Part shown: positions 40,633 through 56,365 of the stretch, piece after piece | Position numbering within the stretch: position 1 is the stretch's first letter | How the letters are laid out: every line of letters begins with the position of its first letter | NCBI RefSeq assembly: GCF_001293465.1 | Contig: NZ_JSYZ01000008.1 | Coordinates: 1 to 64,000 of the forward strand | From: Pseudomonas asplenii | Lineage (GTDB): Bacteria > Pseudomonadota > Gammaproteobacteria > Pseudomonadales > Pseudomonadaceae | Direction: 5' to 3' | Length of the DNA stretch: 64,000 nucleotides | The notes under the pieces: model-generated | Database searches by the model: none | What the model was told of the DNA's origin: nothing | What the model saw: only the letters and a program-made list of their open reading frames with translations | Translations under genes and position numbers: made by a program

Positions 40633-41050
40633 AATTCACGTACGTGTCGCGGACTGGCAAAAGGATAACGCCGAGATTCGGCGCATTCGTGAGTCGGTGT
40701 TCATTGCCGAACAAGCTGTACCCCCGGAGCTGGAGTGGGACGCGGAGGACGCCGCAGCGGTGCATTTCCTCGCCTACGAAGGCGACTTCCCGATCGGCAC
40801 CGCCCGCCTGCTCCCAGACGGGCAGATCGGCCGCGTCTCGGTGCTGCGCGACTGGCGCGGCCTGAAGGTCGGCGACGCGCTGCTGCAGGCAGTGATCGGC
40901 GAAGCGGAGAAGCGTGGCCTCAAGCAGCAGATGCTCAGCGCCCAGGTGCAGGCCACGGCGTTCTACGAACGCCATGGCTTCAGCATCGTCAGCGAGGAGT
41001 TTCTCGAAGCCGGGATCCCCCACGTCGACATGGTTCGCGGCGCGGCCTGA
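40625..41050 (+). CDS. GNAT-family N-acetyltransferase
   Basis: This 141-residue GNAT protein contains the acetyl-CoA pyrophosphate loop region in 'Ile-Gly-Arg-Val-Ser-Val-Leu-Arg-Asp-Trp-Arg-Gly-Leu-Lys-Val-Gly' and a late 'Phe-Tyr-Glu-Arg-His-Gly-Phe' characteristic of the fold. The substrate is unknown. The ATG at 40625 overlaps the roxA-like gene, which suggests a coupled function such as modification of ribosomal or translation proteins; that link is inference. Confidence 0.88.
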   Translation: MNRIHVRVADWQKDNAEIRRIRESVFIAEQAVPPELEWDAEDAAAVHFLAYEGDFPIGTARLLPDGQIGRVSVLRDWRGLKVGDALLQAVIGEAEKRGLKQQMLSAQVQATAFYERHGFSIVSEEFLEAGIPHVDMVRGAA

Positions 41051-41073
41051 CGCCCCGCAGTTGCGGAACCGGT

Positions 41074-41101
41074 AAAAACGCCCCGTCATCGGGGCGTTTT
41101 G
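41074..41101 (+). terminator. Terminator after the GNAT gene
   Basis: AAAACGCCCCG-TCAT-CGGGGCGTTTTG lies 23 bp after the stop. Confidence 0.9.
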
Positions 41102-41201
41102 CTGTGCGCCATTCAATTTGCCGCCTGCCGCGCCGAGAAACTGTCAAACTCAATGCATCACACTCATGTGCATTGCCCAGTCAAACGCGGAGATAACGGA
41201 C

Positions 41202-41963
41202 ATGTCCCTACGCACCCTCTTCACCGGCCTGCTGCTGGCCTGCACCTTCAGCGCCCAGGCGGCCACCGAGCTGATCCCCCTGAACTACCGCACCAGCAGT
41301 GACCTGCTGCCGGTCGCACAGAACTTCCTCGGCCAGGACGGCAAGGTCAGCGCCTACCAGAACCAGCTGATCGTCAACGCCGAACCGCGCAAGATCGGCG
41401 AACTGCGCGAATTCATCGGGCAACTGGACAAACCGGCCCGGCGCCTGCTGATCAGCGTCGACACCAGTGAAAACAACGACCAGGGCACCCAGGGCTACTC
41501 GATCAACGGCCAGGGCCAGACCCGCATCATCAGCCGCAGCACCGACAGCCGCGACGGTGGCATCCAGCAGATCCAGGCCAGCGAAGGCACCCCGGCACTG
41601 ATCCAGGTCGGCCAGAGCGTGCCGCTGACCAGCAGCACCGGCCAACTCGACATCTACGGCCGCCCGCAAACCCAGACCCAGTATCGCAACGTCACCCAGG
41701 GGTTCTACGTCACCGCCAGCGTCACCGGAAACATCGTTCACCTGGCCATCAGTACCAATCGTGACCGGATGAGCCAGGAGCGTCAGGATGTAGTGAACGT
41801 ACAAAGTACCGACACAACGGTCAGCGGACCGCTCGGCGAATGGATCACCCTGGCCGGCGTCAACGGCCAGAGCCAGGCCGACCGCCAGGCTCTAACCCGC
41901 AGCTACTCTACCTCGAACCGTAACGACATGACTTTGCGGGTGAAAGTCGACAGCCTGGACTGA
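41202..41963 (+). CDS. Secreted secretin/STN-domain-like protein
   Basis: This predicts a 253-residue protein with a signal peptide (about 1-19, ending Ala-Gln-Ala-Ala). Residues 20-80 resemble the short N0/N1 ring domain of secretins: 'Ile-Pro-Leu-Asn-Tyr-Arg-Thr-Ser-Ser-Asp-Leu-Leu-Pro', then 'Asn-Ala-Glu-Pro-Arg-Lys-Ile-Gly-Glu-Leu'. The rest is Gln/Ser/Thr-rich and mainly beta, with a 'Leu-Ile-Gln-Val-Gly-Gln-Ser-Val-Pro' region like those of secretin-type periplasmic parts. There is no outer-membrane pore domain. It stands alone, so the partner system is not evident. Confidence 0.7.
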   Translation: MSLRTLFTGLLLACTFSAQAATELIPLNYRTSSDLLPVAQNFLGQDGKVSAYQNQLIVNAEPRKIGELREFIGQLDKPARRLLISVDTSENNDQGTQGYSINGQGQTRIISRSTDSRDGGIQQIQASEGTPALIQVGQSVPLTSSTGQLDIYGRPQTQTQYRNVTQGFYVTASVTGNIVHLAISTNRDRMSQERQDVVNVQSTDTTVSGPLGEWITLAGVNGQSQADRQALTRSYSTSNRNDMTLRVKVDSLD

Positions 41964-42480
41964 AGCACCGAAAACTGACTGTCCAGTCGTATTAGACCAA
42001 AGATGTAGTGCTTTGAAAAAAGCACTACAAAACGTTTGACGCGCCCAGAAACCGAAGGCATGATGGCCTCGCTCCCGCTAATCAGGGGCCCTGGCAAGGG
42101 CCTTCGGATCGCCGCTCTAACTCACCCACCTGAGCCGATTCGTGTCTGTACCGCCCACAAGGCGCGTTTGACGAGATTGCGACTGGAACGAAGTTGTCCC
42201 GAGGGACGGAAGCGTAATCAGGTAGAACGGCAATACCCGCAAAGCCAGCATGAGGCCCACGACGCCCCGCTGCGCCCCAAGGATCGCCCTCGCCCGCTCG
42301 TCTCCCCCTTGAGCCCATCGTTCACCCGTCGCATTTCCCGCCAGACCCGACTCGACCGCCTGAGCTTCTGGTCGGCGCGCAGCCTCTGCTCAAGCCTTTT
42401 CAGGTGCGGGCACGCGGTGGAGCAAGGAACTTTCCACAAAAGATCGACTTTTGATAGAAGACGCGACGAGGTTTATGTCC
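41964..42480. other. Long leader/intergenic region before aceA
   Basis: No gene is supported in these 517 bp. A perfect 10-bp stem TGTAGTGCTT / AAGCACTACA (42004-42029) without a proper T-run lies near the start. GTCCC-GA-GGGAC and a GGGCCCTGGCAAGGGCC segment further on suggest RNA structure. It probably contains the aceA promoter and 5' leader; a small RNA is possible. Confidence 0.45.
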
Positions 42481-43806
<1,326 letters not shown>

Positions 43807-43869
43807 GTCGACCGAGCAAGCGGCCATTCCAGACCGTGTAAGACCTAACTGGAATGCCTGACAGACTGA

Positions 43870-43897
43870 TGCCCCGACTGGTTCGGGGCATTTTTTT
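43870..43897 (+). terminator. Terminator after aceA
   Basis: TGCCCCGA-CTGG-TTCGGGGCA runs into seven T. Confidence 0.92.
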
Positions 43898-43927
43898 GCC
43901 TGGATCCTGCGCAGGGCCGGCGCCCCC

Positions 43928-44008
43928 CCCTTCGCGGGCAAGCCCGGCTCCTACAGAAGCAGGATCGGCGCACACAAACCTGCAGGAGCAGGGCCTGCCC
44001 GCGAAGGG
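43928..44008. repeat. REP palindromic pair before nuo operon
   Basis: TTCGCGGGCAAGCCCGGCTC (43931-43950, continuing CTAC) and an inverted, slightly diverged unit ending GCCTGCCCGCGAAGG flank a centre of about 25 bp. Confidence 0.8.
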
Positions 44009-44170
44009 GCCGGCCCGACCGCCACAACGCCCAAACATTGACCTGGCGCAGCCTTCGACCACGACAAATCGATTAAAACGTCCCCCCTTCCCGCAACTTT
44101 CAACTAGTCTCCCTATATGGCAACTAGAAACAGCCGCACTCACGAGAGCTGTTACAGCCAAAGATAAATA

Positions 44171-44189
44171 ATATTGATTATCATTTAGA
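44171..44189. promoter_or_regulatory. Fur-box-like sequence upstream of nuo
   Basis: AATATTGATTATCATTTAG agrees with the 19-bp Fur consensus at 13 positions by eye, including TGAT and ATCATT blocks. It lies about 250 bp before nuoA in an AT-rich stretch. Iron control of a many-cluster Fe-S enzyme would make sense, but the match is partial and I see no clear promoter overlapping it. Confidence 0.4.
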
Positions 44190-44440
44190 AATAGCTTTAT
44201 TCGTTGCAGCCTGGATAAAACATAATTAACAAAAACCCGGCTAATGCCCGCAGTACAGGCCCTGCAGGCCTTCCAGAGGTCCCTATGTCCTTATTCCACT
44301 AAATAATTTCGCTATAGAAAATTTACTTGCCAGGTGTTTACCCATAAAATCACCCGGATTGATGGCGCTGCGACATATCGTCACTGCCTTGTTACTTTTT
44401 CAAGCTCAGAGAACCTTGCTCTCTGTTAAGGATTACCCGC

Positions 44441-44854
44441 ATGACCGAAGCGACCGGACTCATGGCCCACAACTGGGGCTTTGCCATTTTCCTGCTCGGC
44501 GTCGTCGGCCTCTGTGCCTTCATGCTCGGTCTTTCCAGCCTCCTCGGGTCAAAAGCCTGGGGACGCAGCAAGAACGAACCGTTCGAATCCGGCATGCTGC
44601 CCACCGGCAGCGCCCGCCTGCGGCTCTCCGCCAAATTCTATCTGGTCGCGATGCTGTTCGTGATCTTCGATATCGAAGCCCTCTTTCTCTTTGCATGGTC
44701 TGTGTCGGTACGCGAAAGCGGCTGGACCGGATTCGTCGAAGCACTCGTTTTCATAGCAATTCTGTTGGCAGGTCTTGTTTACCTTTACCGAGTGGGGGCG
44801 CTGGATTGGGCTCCACAAGCTCGTCATAAGAGGCAAGCGAAGCTGAAACAATGA
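44441..44854 (+). CDS. nuoA: NADH dehydrogenase I subunit A
   Basis: This 137-residue membrane subunit of complex I has three transmembrane helices. The conserved loop 'Pro-Phe-Glu-Ser-Gly' and 'Phe-Asp-Ile-Glu-Ala-Leu-Phe-Leu-Phe' near the quinone site are present. AAGGA precedes the ATG. It is the first gene of the nuo operon, 10 bp before nuoB. Confidence 0.95.
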   Translation: MTEATGLMAHNWGFAIFLLGVVGLCAFMLGLSSLLGSKAWGRSKNEPFESGMLPTGSARLRLSAKFYLVAMLFVIFDIEALFLFAWSVSVRESGWTGFVEALVFIAILLAGLVYLYRVGALDWAPQARHKRQAKLKQ

Positions 44855-44864
44855 GGCTTTGGCA

Positions 44865-45539
44865 ATGCAATACAATCTCACCAGAATCGACCCGGACGCT
44901 CCTAACGAGCAATATCCGATCGGCCAACGGGAAACCGTTGCCGATCCGTTAGAGGATCAAGTCCACAAGAACATTTTCATGGGCAAGCTGGAAGACGTGC
45001 TGAGTGGCGCGGTCAACTGGGGGCGCAAGAACTCCCTGTGGCCGTACAACTTCGGTCTGTCCTGCTGCTACGTGGAGATGACCACCGCCTTCACGGCACC
45101 CCACGACATCGCACGCTTCGGCGCCGAAGTTATCCGGGCATCACCGCGCCAGGCCGACTTCATGGTTGTGGCCGGCACCTGCTTCGTCAAGATGGCGCCG
45201 ATCATCCAGCGCCTGTACGAACAGATGCTCGAACCGAAATGGGTGATTTCCATGGGTTCGTGTGCCAACTCCGGCGGCATGTACGACATCTACTCCGTCG
45301 TTCAGGGGGTGGACAAGTTCCTGCCCGTGGACGTCTACGTGCCAGGCTGCCCGCCCCGCCCCGAGGCTTTCCTGCAAGGCTTGATGCTCTTGCAAGAGTC
45401 GATTGGCCAGGAGCGTCGCCCACTTTCCTGGGTCGTCGGTGATCAAGGCATTTACCGTGCCGAGATGCCGTCGCAAAAGGAACAGCGCCGCGAACAGCGT
45501 ATCCAGGTGACCAACCTGCGCAGCCCCGACGAAGTCTGA
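44865..45539 (+). CDS. nuoB: NADH dehydrogenase I subunit B
   Basis: This 224-residue subunit holds Fe-S cluster N2 at the quinone site. The tandem cysteines in 'Ser-Cys-Cys-Tyr-Val-Glu-Met', then Cys in 'Gly-Thr-Cys-Phe-Val-Lys' or 'Gly-Ser-Cys-Ala-Asn' and 'Pro-Gly-Cys-Pro-Pro-Arg', are all present. The ATG at 44865 has GAGG 8 nt upstream. A 73-bp gap follows before nuoCD, one of the longer gaps in the operon. Confidence 0.95.
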   Translation: MQYNLTRIDPDAPNEQYPIGQRETVADPLEDQVHKNIFMGKLEDVLSGAVNWGRKNSLWPYNFGLSCCYVEMTTAFTAPHDIARFGAEVIRASPRQADFMVVAGTCFVKMAPIIQRLYEQMLEPKWVISMGSCANSGGMYDIYSVVQGVDKFLPVDVYVPGCPPRPEAFLQGLMLLQESIGQERRPLSWVVGDQGIYRAEMPSQKEQRREQRIQVTNLRSPDEV

Positions 45540-45606
45540 TCCAGTTCTGCTTCTTCCAAAGAAACGTGTACCTGGCTTCATTCTTTACGTTGACCGATAG
45601 CGATAA

Positions 45607-47394
<1,788 letters not shown>

Positions 47395-47396
47395 GC

Positions 47397-47894
47397 ATGA
47401 ACAGCACGCTCATCCAGACAGACCGTTTCGCCCTCAGCGAAACCGAGCGCTCGGCCATCGAGCACGAGATGCATCACTACGAGGACCCGCGCGCGGCGTC
47501 CATCGAAGCCCTGAAGATCGTCCAGAAGGAACGTGGCTGGGTGCCTGACGGCGCGGTCTACGCCATCGGCGAGATCCTCGGCATTCCGGCCAGCGACGTC
47601 GAAGGTGTCGCGACCTTCTACAGCCAGATCTTCCGCCAGCCGGTCGGTCGCCACGTCATTCGCGTCTGCGACAGCATGGTCTGCTATATCGGCGGCCACG
47701 AGTCGGTGGTCAGCGAAATCCAGAACAAGCTGGGCATCGGCCTCGGCCAGACCACCGCCGACGGCCGCTTCACCCTGCTGCCGGTGTGCTGCCTGGGCAA
47801 CTGCGACAAGGCCCCGGCCCTGATGATCGACGACGACACCTTCGGCGACGTGACCGCCGCCGGCGTCGACAAACTGCTGGAGGGCTACGTATGA
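47397..47894 (+). CDS. nuoE: NADH dehydrogenase I subunit E
   Basis: This 165-residue peripheral subunit carries the 2Fe-2S cluster N1a: Cys in 'Arg-Val-Cys-Asp-Ser-Met-Val-Cys' and 'Val-Cys-Cys-Leu-Gly-Asn-Cys'. It overlaps nuoF by 4 bp. Confidence 0.95.
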   Translation: MNSTLIQTDRFALSETERSAIEHEMHHYEDPRAASIEALKIVQKERGWVPDGAVYAIGEILGIPASDVEGVATFYSQIFRQPVGRHVIRVCDSMVCYIGGHESVVSEIQNKLGIGLGQTTADGRFTLLPVCCLGNCDKAPALMIDDDTFGDVTAAGVDKLLEGYV

Positions 47895-49246
47895 CCCTGA
47901 CTTCCTTCGGCCCTGCCAACCGCATCGCGCGCACGGCAGAAACCCACCCGCTGACCTGGCGCCTGCGTGACGATGCCGAGCCGGTATGGCTCGACGAGTA
48001 CCAGGCCAAGAACGGCTACGCCGCCGCGCGCAAGGCCTTCGCCGACATGGCCGCCGACGATATCGTCCAGACCGTGAAGGATTCCGGCCTCAAGGGCCGC
48101 GGCGGTGCGGGCTTCCCCACCGGGGTCAAGTGGGGCCTGATGCCCAAAGACGAATCCATGAACATCCGCTACCTGCTGTGCAACGCGGATGAAATGGAGC
48201 CCAACACCTGGAAGGACCGCATGCTGATGGAGCAACTGCCCCATCAACTGATCGAAGGCATGCTGATCAGCGCCCGTGCGCTGAAGACCTACCGTGGCTA
48301 CATCTTCCTGCGCGGCGAGTACGTCACCGCCGCCCGGCACCTCAACCGTGCCGTGGAAGAAGCCAAGGCTGCGGGCCTGCTGGGCAAGAACATCCTCGGC
48401 AGCGGCTTCGACTTCGAGCTGTTCGTCCACACCGGTGCCGGGCGCTACATCTGCGGTGAAGAAACCGCACTGATCAACTCCCTCGAAGGCCGCCGTGCCA
48501 ACCCGCGCTCCAAGCCGCCCTTCCCTGCCGCCGTTGGCGTCTGGGGCAAGCCGACCTGCGTGAACAACGTCGAGACGCTGTGCAACGTGCCGGCGATCAT
48601 CGGCAACGGCGTCGACTGGTACAAGTCCCTCGCCCGCGAAGGCAGCGAGGACCACGGCACCAAGCTGATGGGCTTCTCCGGCAAGGTGAAGAACCCGGGC
48701 CTGTGGGAATTGCCGTTCGGCGTGACCGCCCGCGAGCTGTTCGAAGACTACGCCGGCGGCATGCGCGACGGCTTCAAGCTCAAGTGCTGGCAGCCTGGCG
48801 GCGCCGGTACCGGCTTCCTGCTGCCCGAGCATCTGGATGCCCAGATGTACGCCGGCGGCATCGCCAAGGTCGGCACCCGGATGGGTACCGGCCTGGCCAT
48901 GGCGGTCGACGACAGCATCAACATGGTTTCGCTGCTGCGCAACATGGAAGAGTTCTTCGCCCGTGAGTCGTGCGGTTTCTGTACCCCTTGCCGCGATGGC
49001 CTGCCGTGGAGCGTCAAGCTGCTGCGCGCCCTGGAGAAAGGCCAGGGCCAGGCCGGCGACATCGAGACCCTGCTGGGTCTGGTCGGCTTCCTCGGCCCGG
49101 GCAAGACCTTCTGTGCCCACGCACCGGGCGCCGTGGAGCCATTGGGCAGCGCAATCAAGTATTTCCGTCCGGAGTTCGAGGCCGGCATCGCCCCCGCTGG
49201 GGCTGCCGTCCCGCCTTTGGCACGGCCGATCGTAGTCGGCGCATAA
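47891..49246 (+). CDS. nuoF: NADH dehydrogenase I subunit F (NADH- and FMN-binding)
   Basis: This 451-residue subunit binds NADH, FMN and cluster N3. The FMN/NADH glycine-rich loop is '[11 protein letters not shown]', and the cluster motif is '[10 protein letters not shown]' with a later Cys in 'Thr-Phe-Cys-Ala-His'. The ATG at 47891 overlaps the nuoE stop. A structured 127-bp gap follows before nuoG. Confidence 0.95.
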   Translation: MTLTSFGPANRIARTAETHPLTWRLRDDAEPVWLDEYQAKNGYAAARKAFADMAADDIVQTVKDSGLKGRGGAGFPTGVKWGLMPKDESMNIRYLLCNADEMEPNTWKDRMLMEQLPHQLIEGMLISARALKTYRGYIFLRGEYVTAARHLNRAVEEAKAAGLLGKNILGSGFDFELFVHTGAGRYICGEETALINSLEGRRANPRSKPPFPAAVGVWGKPTCVNNVETLCNVPAIIGNGVDWYKSLAREGSEDHGTKLMGFSGKVKNPGLWELPFGVTARELFEDYAGGMRDGFKLKCWQPGGAGTGFLLPEHLDAQMYAGGIAKVGTRMGTGLAMAVDDSINMVSLLRNMEEFFARESCGFCTPCRDGLPWSVKLLRALEKGQGQAGDIETLLGLVGFLGPGKTFCAHAPGAVEPLGSAIKYFRPEFEAGIAPAGAAVPPLARPIVVGA

Positions 49247-49373
49247 CACGTATCGAAGGGGGGCGGTGCATGCCGCCCTCTTCCTCGTCTGCAGCCGCGC
49301 CTAGACGCGCCAGGCGAGTATAGGATTCCATTAGCCACGCCCGCAGACGCGGGCCAACGAAGAACTTTGAACC

Positions 49374-52088
49374 ATGGCCACTATCCACGTAGACGGCAAG
49401 GCACTCGAAGTCAACGGGGCAGACAACCTGTTACAGGCATGTCTGTCGCTGGGCCTCGACATTCCTTATTTCTGCTGGCACCCCGCTCTTGGCAGCGTCG
49501 GTGCCTGTCGCCAGTGCGCGGTCAAGCAGTACAACGACGAGAACGACACCCGTGGTCGTATCGTCATGTCCTGCATGACCCCGGCTACCGACAACACCTG
49601 GATTTCCATCGACGACGAAGAGTCCAAGGCGTTCCGCGCCAGCGTCGTCGAATGGCTGATGACCAACCACCCGCACGACTGCCCGGTCTGCGAGGAAGGC
49701 GGTCACTGCCACCTGCAAGACATGACCGTGATGACCGGCCACAACGAGCGCCGTTATCGCTTCACCAAGCGCACCCACCAGAACCAGGAACTCGGTCCGT
49801 TCATCGCCCACGAGATGAACCGCTGCATCGCCTGCTACCGCTGCGTGCGCTTCTACAAGGACTACGCCGGCGGTACCGACCTGGGCGTATTCGGCGCCCA
49901 CGACAACGTGTACTTCGGTCGCGTCGAAGACGGCACCCTGGAAAGCGAGTTCTCCGGCAACCTCACCGAGGTCTGCCCGACCGGTGTGTTCACCGACAAG
50001 ACCCACTCCGAGCGCTACAACCGCAAGTGGGACATGCAGTTCGCCCCGAGCATCTGCCATGGCTGCTCCAGCGGTTGCAACATCAGCCCCGGTGAGCGCT
50101 ACGGCGAACTGCGGCGCATCGAAAACCGTTTCAACGGTTCGGTGAACCAGTACTTCCTGTGCGACCGTGGCCGCTTCGGTTACGGCTACGTCAACCGCGC
50201 CGACCGTCCACGCCAGCCACTGCTGGCCGACGGCACCAGGCTGAGCCTGGACAACGCCCTGGACAAGGCCGCCGACCTGCTGCGCGGTCGCAACATCGTC
50301 GGTATCGGTTCGCCGCGTGCCAGCCTGGAAAGCAACTACGCGCTGCAGGAACTGGTCGGTGCCGAGCACTTCTACTCGGGTATCGAAGCGTCCGAGCTGG
50401 AGCGCATCCGCCTGGTGCTGCAAGTCCTCAAGGACAGCCCGCTGCCCGTGCCGAACCTGCGTGACATCGAAGACCACGACGCCGTGTTCGTCCTCGGTGA
50501 AGACCTGACCCAGACCGCCGCCCGCCTGGCCCTGGCCCTGCGCCAGTCGGTCAAGGGCAAGGCCGAGGACATGGCCGACGCGATGCGCGTACAGCCGTGG
50601 CTCAACGCCGCGGTGAAAAACATCGGCCAGAACGCGCTGAACCCGCTGTTCATCGCCAGCCTCGCGGAAACCAAGCTCGACGACGTCGCCGAGGAGTGCG
50701 TGCACGCCGCACCGGATGACCTGGCCCGCCTCGGCTTCGCCGTGGCCCACGCCCTGGACGCCAGCGCACCGGCCGTCGAAGGCCTGGACAGCGAAGCCCG
50801 CGAACTGGCCCAGCGTATCGCCGACGCCCTGCTCGCGGCCAAGCGCCCACTGATCATCGCCGGTACCTCCCTGGGTTCCAAGGCACTGATCGAAGCCGCG
50901 GCGAACATCGCCAAGGCCCTGAAGCTGCGCGAGAAGGCAGGCTCCATCAGCCTGGTCGTGCCTGAGGCCAACAGCCTCGGCCTGGCCATGTTCGGTGGCG
51001 AGTCCGTCGATGCCGCCCTGGACGCGGTGATTTCCGGCCGTGCCGATGCCATCGTGGTGCTGGAGAACGACCTGTTCACCCGTACCGACGCCGCCAAGGT
51101 CGACGCCGCCCTCAAGGCCGCCAAGGTGGTGATCGTTGCCGACCACCAGAAGACCGCCACCACCGACCGCGCCCACCTGGTGCTGCCGGCGGCGACCTTC
51201 GCCGAAGGCGACGGCACCCTGGTCAGCCAGGAAGGCCGCGCCCAGCGCTTCTTCCAGGTCTTCGACCCGCAATACATGGACGCCAGCATCCTGGTTCACG
51301 AAGGCTGGCGCTGGCTGCACGCCCTGCGTGCGACCCTGCTGAACAAGCCGGTGGACTGGACCCAGCTGGACCACGTCACCGCCGCCTGCGCCGCCAGCGC
51401 GCCGCAACTGGCCGCTATCGTCGACGCCGCACCGTCGGCTGCGTTCCGCATCAAGGGGCTGAAACTGGCCCGCGAACCGCTGCGCTACTCCGGTCGTACC
51501 GCCATGCGCGCCAACATCAGCGTGCACGAGCCACGCACCCCGCAGGATCAGGACACCGCGTTCGCCTTCTCCATGGAAGGCTACTCGGGCTCCGCCGAAC
51601 CGCGCCAGCAGGTGCCGTTCGCCTGGTCGCCGGGCTGGAACTCGCCACAGGCCTGGAACAAGTTCCAGGACGAAGTCGGCGGCCACATTCGTGCCGGTGA
51701 CCCGGGCATCCGCCTGATCGAAAGCCGTGGCGACAACCTGGGCTGGTTCACCAGCGTACCGGCTGCCTTCTCGCCATCGCGCGGCACCTGGCAGGCGGTA
51801 CCGTTCTATCATCTGTTCGGCAGCGAGGAGAACTCCTCGAAGGCCGCGCCGGTGCAGGAGCGCATCCCGGCCGCCTACGTCGCACTGGCCAAGTCCGAAG
51901 CGGACCGCCTGGGCGTCAACGACGGTGCCCTGCTGAGCCTCAACGTGGCCGGCACCACCCTGCGTCTGCCGCTGCGCGTCAATGAACAACTGGGCGCTGG
52001 CCTGGTAGCCCTGCCGGCTGGCCTGGCCGGTATCCCGCCGGCGATTTTCGGCAAATCCGTTGACGGTCTGCAGGAGGCGGCTCAATGA
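49374..52088 (+). CDS. nuoG: NADH dehydrogenase I subunit G
   Basis: This 904-residue electron-input subunit has an N-terminal ferredoxin-like 2Fe-2S domain (Cys-Arg-Gln-Cys), then N4/N5-type motifs '[10 protein letters not shown]' and 'Arg-Cys-Ile-Ala-Cys-Tyr-Arg-Cys'. An extra N7 motif 'Cys-His-Gly-Cys-Ser-Ser-Gly-Cys' with a distal Cys is present, as in E. coli. The large molybdopterin-oxidoreductase-like C-terminal region follows without a cofactor role. It overlaps nuoH by 4 bp. Confidence 0.95.
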   Translation: MATIHVDGKALEVNGADNLLQACLSLGLDIPYFCWHPALGSVGACRQCAVKQYNDENDTRGRIVMSCMTPATDNTWISIDDEESKAFRASVVEWLMTNHPHDCPVCEEGGHCHLQDMTVMTGHNERRYRFTKRTHQNQELGPFIAHEMNRCIACYRCVRFYKDYAGGTDLGVFGAHDNVYFGRVEDGTLESEFSGNLTEVCPTGVFTDKTHSERYNRKWDMQFAPSICHGCSSGCNISPGERYGELRRIENRFNGSVNQYFLCDRGRFGYGYVNRADRPRQPLLADGTRLSLDNALDKAADLLRGRNIVGIGSPRASLESNYALQELVGAEHFYSGIEASELERIRLVLQVLKDSPLPVPNLRDIEDHDAVFVLGEDLTQTAARLALALRQSVKGKAEDMADAMRVQPWLNAAVKNIGQNALNPLFIASLAETKLDDVAEECVHAAPDDLARLGFAVAHALDASAPAVEGLDSEARELAQRIADALLAAKRPLIIAGTSLGSKALIEAAANIAKALKLREKAGSISLVVPEANSLGLAMFGGESVDAALDAVISGRADAIVVLENDLFTRTDAAKVDAALKAAKVVIVADHQKTATTDRAHLVLPAATFAEGDGTLVSQEGRAQRFFQVFDPQYMDASILVHEGWRWLHALRATLLNKPVDWTQLDHVTAACAASAPQLAAIVDAAPSAAFRIKGLKLAREPLRYSGRTAMRANISVHEPRTPQDQDTAFAFSMEGYSGSAEPRQQVPFAWSPGWNSPQAWNKFQDEVGGHIRAGDPGIRLIESRGDNLGWFTSVPAAFSPSRGTWQAVPFYHLFGSEENSSKAAPVQERIPAAYVALAKSEADRLGVNDGALLSLNVAGTTLRLPLRVNEQLGAGLVALPAGLAGIPPAIFGKSVDGLQEAAQ

Positions 52089-53092
52089 CCTGGTTCACCC
52101 CTGAAGTGATTGACGTGATCCTCACGGTCATCAAGGCCATCGTGGTCCTGCTGGCCGTGGTGGTCTGCGGCGCACTGCTGAGCTTCGTCGAACGTCGCCT
52201 GCTGGGCTGGTGGCAGGACCGCTACGGTCCGAACCGCGTCGGCCCGTTCGGCATGTTCCAGATCGCCGCCGACATGCTGAAGATGTTCTTCAAGGAAGAC
52301 TGGACCCCACCGTTCGCCGACAAGGTGATCTTCACCCTGGCACCGGTGGTCGCCATGAGCGCCCTGCTGATCGCCTTCGCGATCATCCCGATCACCCCGA
52401 CCTGGGGTGTGGCGGACCTGAACATCGGCCTGCTGTTCTTCTTCGCCATGGCCGGCCTGTCGGTGTACGCCGTACTGTTCGCCGGCTGGTCGAGCAGCAA
52501 CAAGTACGCCCTGCTCGGCAGTCTGCGGGCCTCGGCCCAGACCGTTTCGTACGAAGTGTTCATGGGCCTGTCGCTGATGGGCATCGTGGTCCAGGTCGGC
52601 TCGTTCAACATGCGCGACATCGTTGAATACCAGGCCCAGCACCTGTGGTTCATCATCCCGCAGATCTTCGGTTTCCTGACCTTCTTCATCGCCGGCGTGG
52701 CCGTGACTCACCGTCACCCCTTCGACCAGCCGGAAGCGGAACAGGAACTGGCCGACGGCTACCATATTGAATACGCCGGCATGAAATGGGGCATGTTCTT
52801 CGTTGGCGAGTACATCGGCATCATCCTGATCTCGGCACTGCTGGTCACCCTGTTCTTCGGTGGCTGGCACGGTCCGTTCGGCATCCTGCCGCAACTGTCG
52901 TTCGTCTGGTTCGCCCTGAAGACCGCGTTTTTCATCATGATGTTCATCCTGCTGCGCGCCTCGATCCCGCGCCCACGGTATGACCAGGTGATGGACTTCA
53001 GCTGGAAATTCTGCCTGCCACTGACCCTGATCAATATGCTGGTGACCGCTGCGCTCGTGTTGTTGAACACGCCCGCCGGCGCGGTTCAGTGA
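52085..53092 (+). CDS. nuoH: NADH dehydrogenase I subunit H
   Basis: This 335-residue membrane subunit with about eight helices links the peripheral arm to the membrane arm and forms part of the quinone chamber. Conserved charged loops '[14 protein letters not shown]' and '[10 protein letters not shown]' are visible. It is followed by nuoI after 11 bp. Confidence 0.95.
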   Translation: MTWFTPEVIDVILTVIKAIVVLLAVVVCGALLSFVERRLLGWWQDRYGPNRVGPFGMFQIAADMLKMFFKEDWTPPFADKVIFTLAPVVAMSALLIAFAIIPITPTWGVADLNIGLLFFFAMAGLSVYAVLFAGWSSSNKYALLGSLRASAQTVSYEVFMGLSLMGIVVQVGSFNMRDIVEYQAQHLWFIIPQIFGFLTFFIAGVAVTHRHPFDQPEAEQELADGYHIEYAGMKWGMFFVGEYIGIILISALLVTLFFGGWHGPFGILPQLSFVWFALKTAFFIMMFILLRASIPRPRYDQVMDFSWKFCLPLTLINMLVTAALVLLNTPAGAVQ

Positions 53093-53103
53093 GGATTTGA
53101 CCC

Positions 53104-53652
53104 ATGTTCAAATATATTGGTGACATCGTTAAGGGTACCGGTACCCAGCTGCGAAGCCTGGTGATGATTTTCGGCCATGGCTTTCGCAAGCGCGACACCC
53201 TGCAATACCCGGAAGAGCCGGTCTACCTGCCACCGCGCTACCGCGGCCGCATCGTCCTGACCCGCGACCCCGATGGCGAAGAGCGCTGCGTGGCGTGCAA
53301 CCTGTGTGCCGTGGCCTGCCCGGTCGGTTGCATCTCGCTGCAGAAGGCCGAGACCGACGACGGTCGTTGGTACCCGGAGTTCTTCCGCATCAACTTCTCG
53401 CGCTGCATTTTCTGTGGTCTCTGCGAGGAAGCCTGCCCGACCACCGCGATCCAGCTGACGCCGGATTTCGAAATGGCCGAGTTCAAACGTCAGGATCTGG
53501 TTTACGAAAAGGAAGATCTGCTGATCTCCGGCCCCGGCAAGAACCCTGACTACAACTTCTATCGTGTTGCAGGTATGGCCGTTGCCGGCAAGCCGAAAGG
53601 CGCCGCCCAGAACGAAGCCGAACCGATCAACGTGAAGAGCTTGCTGCCTTAA
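53104..53652 (+). CDS. nuoI: NADH dehydrogenase I subunit I
   Basis: This 182-residue subunit carries two 4Fe-4S clusters (N6a/N6b). Both ferredoxin motifs are complete: '[12 protein letters not shown]' and '[12 protein letters not shown]'. Confidence 0.95.
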   Translation: MFKYIGDIVKGTGTQLRSLVMIFGHGFRKRDTLQYPEEPVYLPPRYRGRIVLTRDPDGEERCVACNLCAVACPVGCISLQKAETDDGRWYPEFFRINFSRCIFCGLCEEACPTTAIQLTPDFEMAEFKRQDLVYEKEDLLISGPGKNPDYNFYRVAGMAVAGKPKGAAQNEAEPINVKSLLP

Positions 53653-53661
53653 GGAAGAACG

Positions 53662-54162
53662 ATGGAATTCGCTTTCTATTTCGCATCGGGTATCGCAGTG
53701 GTGTCCACGCTTCGCGTGATCACCAACACCAACCCCGTGCACGCCCTGCTCTACCTGATCATTTCGCTGATCGCCGTGGCGATGACCTTCTTCAGCCTCG
53801 GCGCCCCGTTCGCCGGCGCCCTGGAAGTGATCGCCTACGCCGGCGCCATCATGGTGCTGTTCGTCTTCGTGGTGATGATGCTCAACCTCGGGCCCGCCTC
53901 GGTGCTGCAGGAACGCACCTGGCTCAAGCCCGGGATCTGGATCGGGCCGGTGATCCTCGCCGCCCTGCTGCTGGCCGAACTGCTGTACGTGCTGTTCAGC
54001 CACAGCAGCGGTGTCGGCATCGGTCAAACCACCGTAGGCGCCAAGGCCGTGGGCATCAGCCTGTTCGGTCCATACCTGCTGGTCGTCGAACTGGCCTCGA
54101 TGCTGCTGCTCGCCGCAGCCATCACGGCTTTCCACCTGGGCCGCAACGAGGCGAAGGAGTAA
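53662..54162 (+). CDS. nuoJ: NADH dehydrogenase I subunit J
   Basis: This 166-residue five-helix membrane subunit contains '[15 protein letters not shown]', the helix with the pi-bulge region that couples redox to proton movement. It lies 4 bp before nuoK. Confidence 0.93.
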   Translation: MEFAFYFASGIAVVSTLRVITNTNPVHALLYLIISLIAVAMTFFSLGAPFAGALEVIAYAGAIMVLFVFVVMMLNLGPASVLQERTWLKPGIWIGPVILAALLLAELLYVLFSHSSGVGIGQTTVGAKAVGISLFGPYLLVVELASMLLLAAAITAFHLGRNEAKE

Positions 54163-54166
54163 TACG

Positions 54167-54471
54167 ATGCCTGCTATCCCTCTGGAACATGGTCTGGCCG
54201 TCGCCGGCATCCTGTTCTGCCTCGGCCTGGTCGGCCTGATGGTCCGCCGCAACATTCTCTTCGTGCTGATGAGCCTGGAAGTGATGATGAACGCCGCCGC
54301 ATTGGCCTTCATCGTCGCGGGCGCACGCTGGGCGCAACCGGATGGACAGATCATGTTCATCCTGGTGATCAGCCTGGCAGCCGCCGAGGCCAGTATCGGC
54401 CTGGCGATCCTGCTGCAACTGTATCGCCGCTTCCACACGCTCGATATCGACGCTGCCAGTGAGATGCGCGG

Positions 54472-54475
<4 letters not shown>
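54167..54475 (+). CDS. nuoK: NADH dehydrogenase I subunit K
   Basis: This 102-residue three-helix subunit of the proton-translocating arm carries a conserved membrane Glu in 'Met-Ser-Leu-Glu-Val-Met-Met-Asn' and a second in 'Ala-Ala-Glu-Ala-Ser'. It overlaps nuoL by 4 bp. Confidence 0.94.
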
Positions 54476-56325
<1,850 letters not shown>

Positions 56326-56365
56326 CTATGAACCTTGCGACATTGCGAAAGGAATTGAGCCCGTC

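Larger units (their letters stand above)
43807..44440. other. Gene-free interval between aceA and nuoA
   Basis: These 634 bp contain the aceA terminator, a REP doublet, an AT-rich block from about 44150 with a Fur-box-like sequence, and then the nuoA leader. No open frame here looks coding. The nuo promoter should lie in the right half. Confidence 0.6.

Noticed and set aside
42004..42029. Rho-independent terminator after the STN-domain gene
   Set aside because: The stem is perfect but is followed by AAACG, not a T-run, so termination cannot be claimed.
49431..52085. 884-codon open frame antisense to nuoG
   Set aside because: It lies wholly within nuoG on the other strand; composition typical of a shadow frame.
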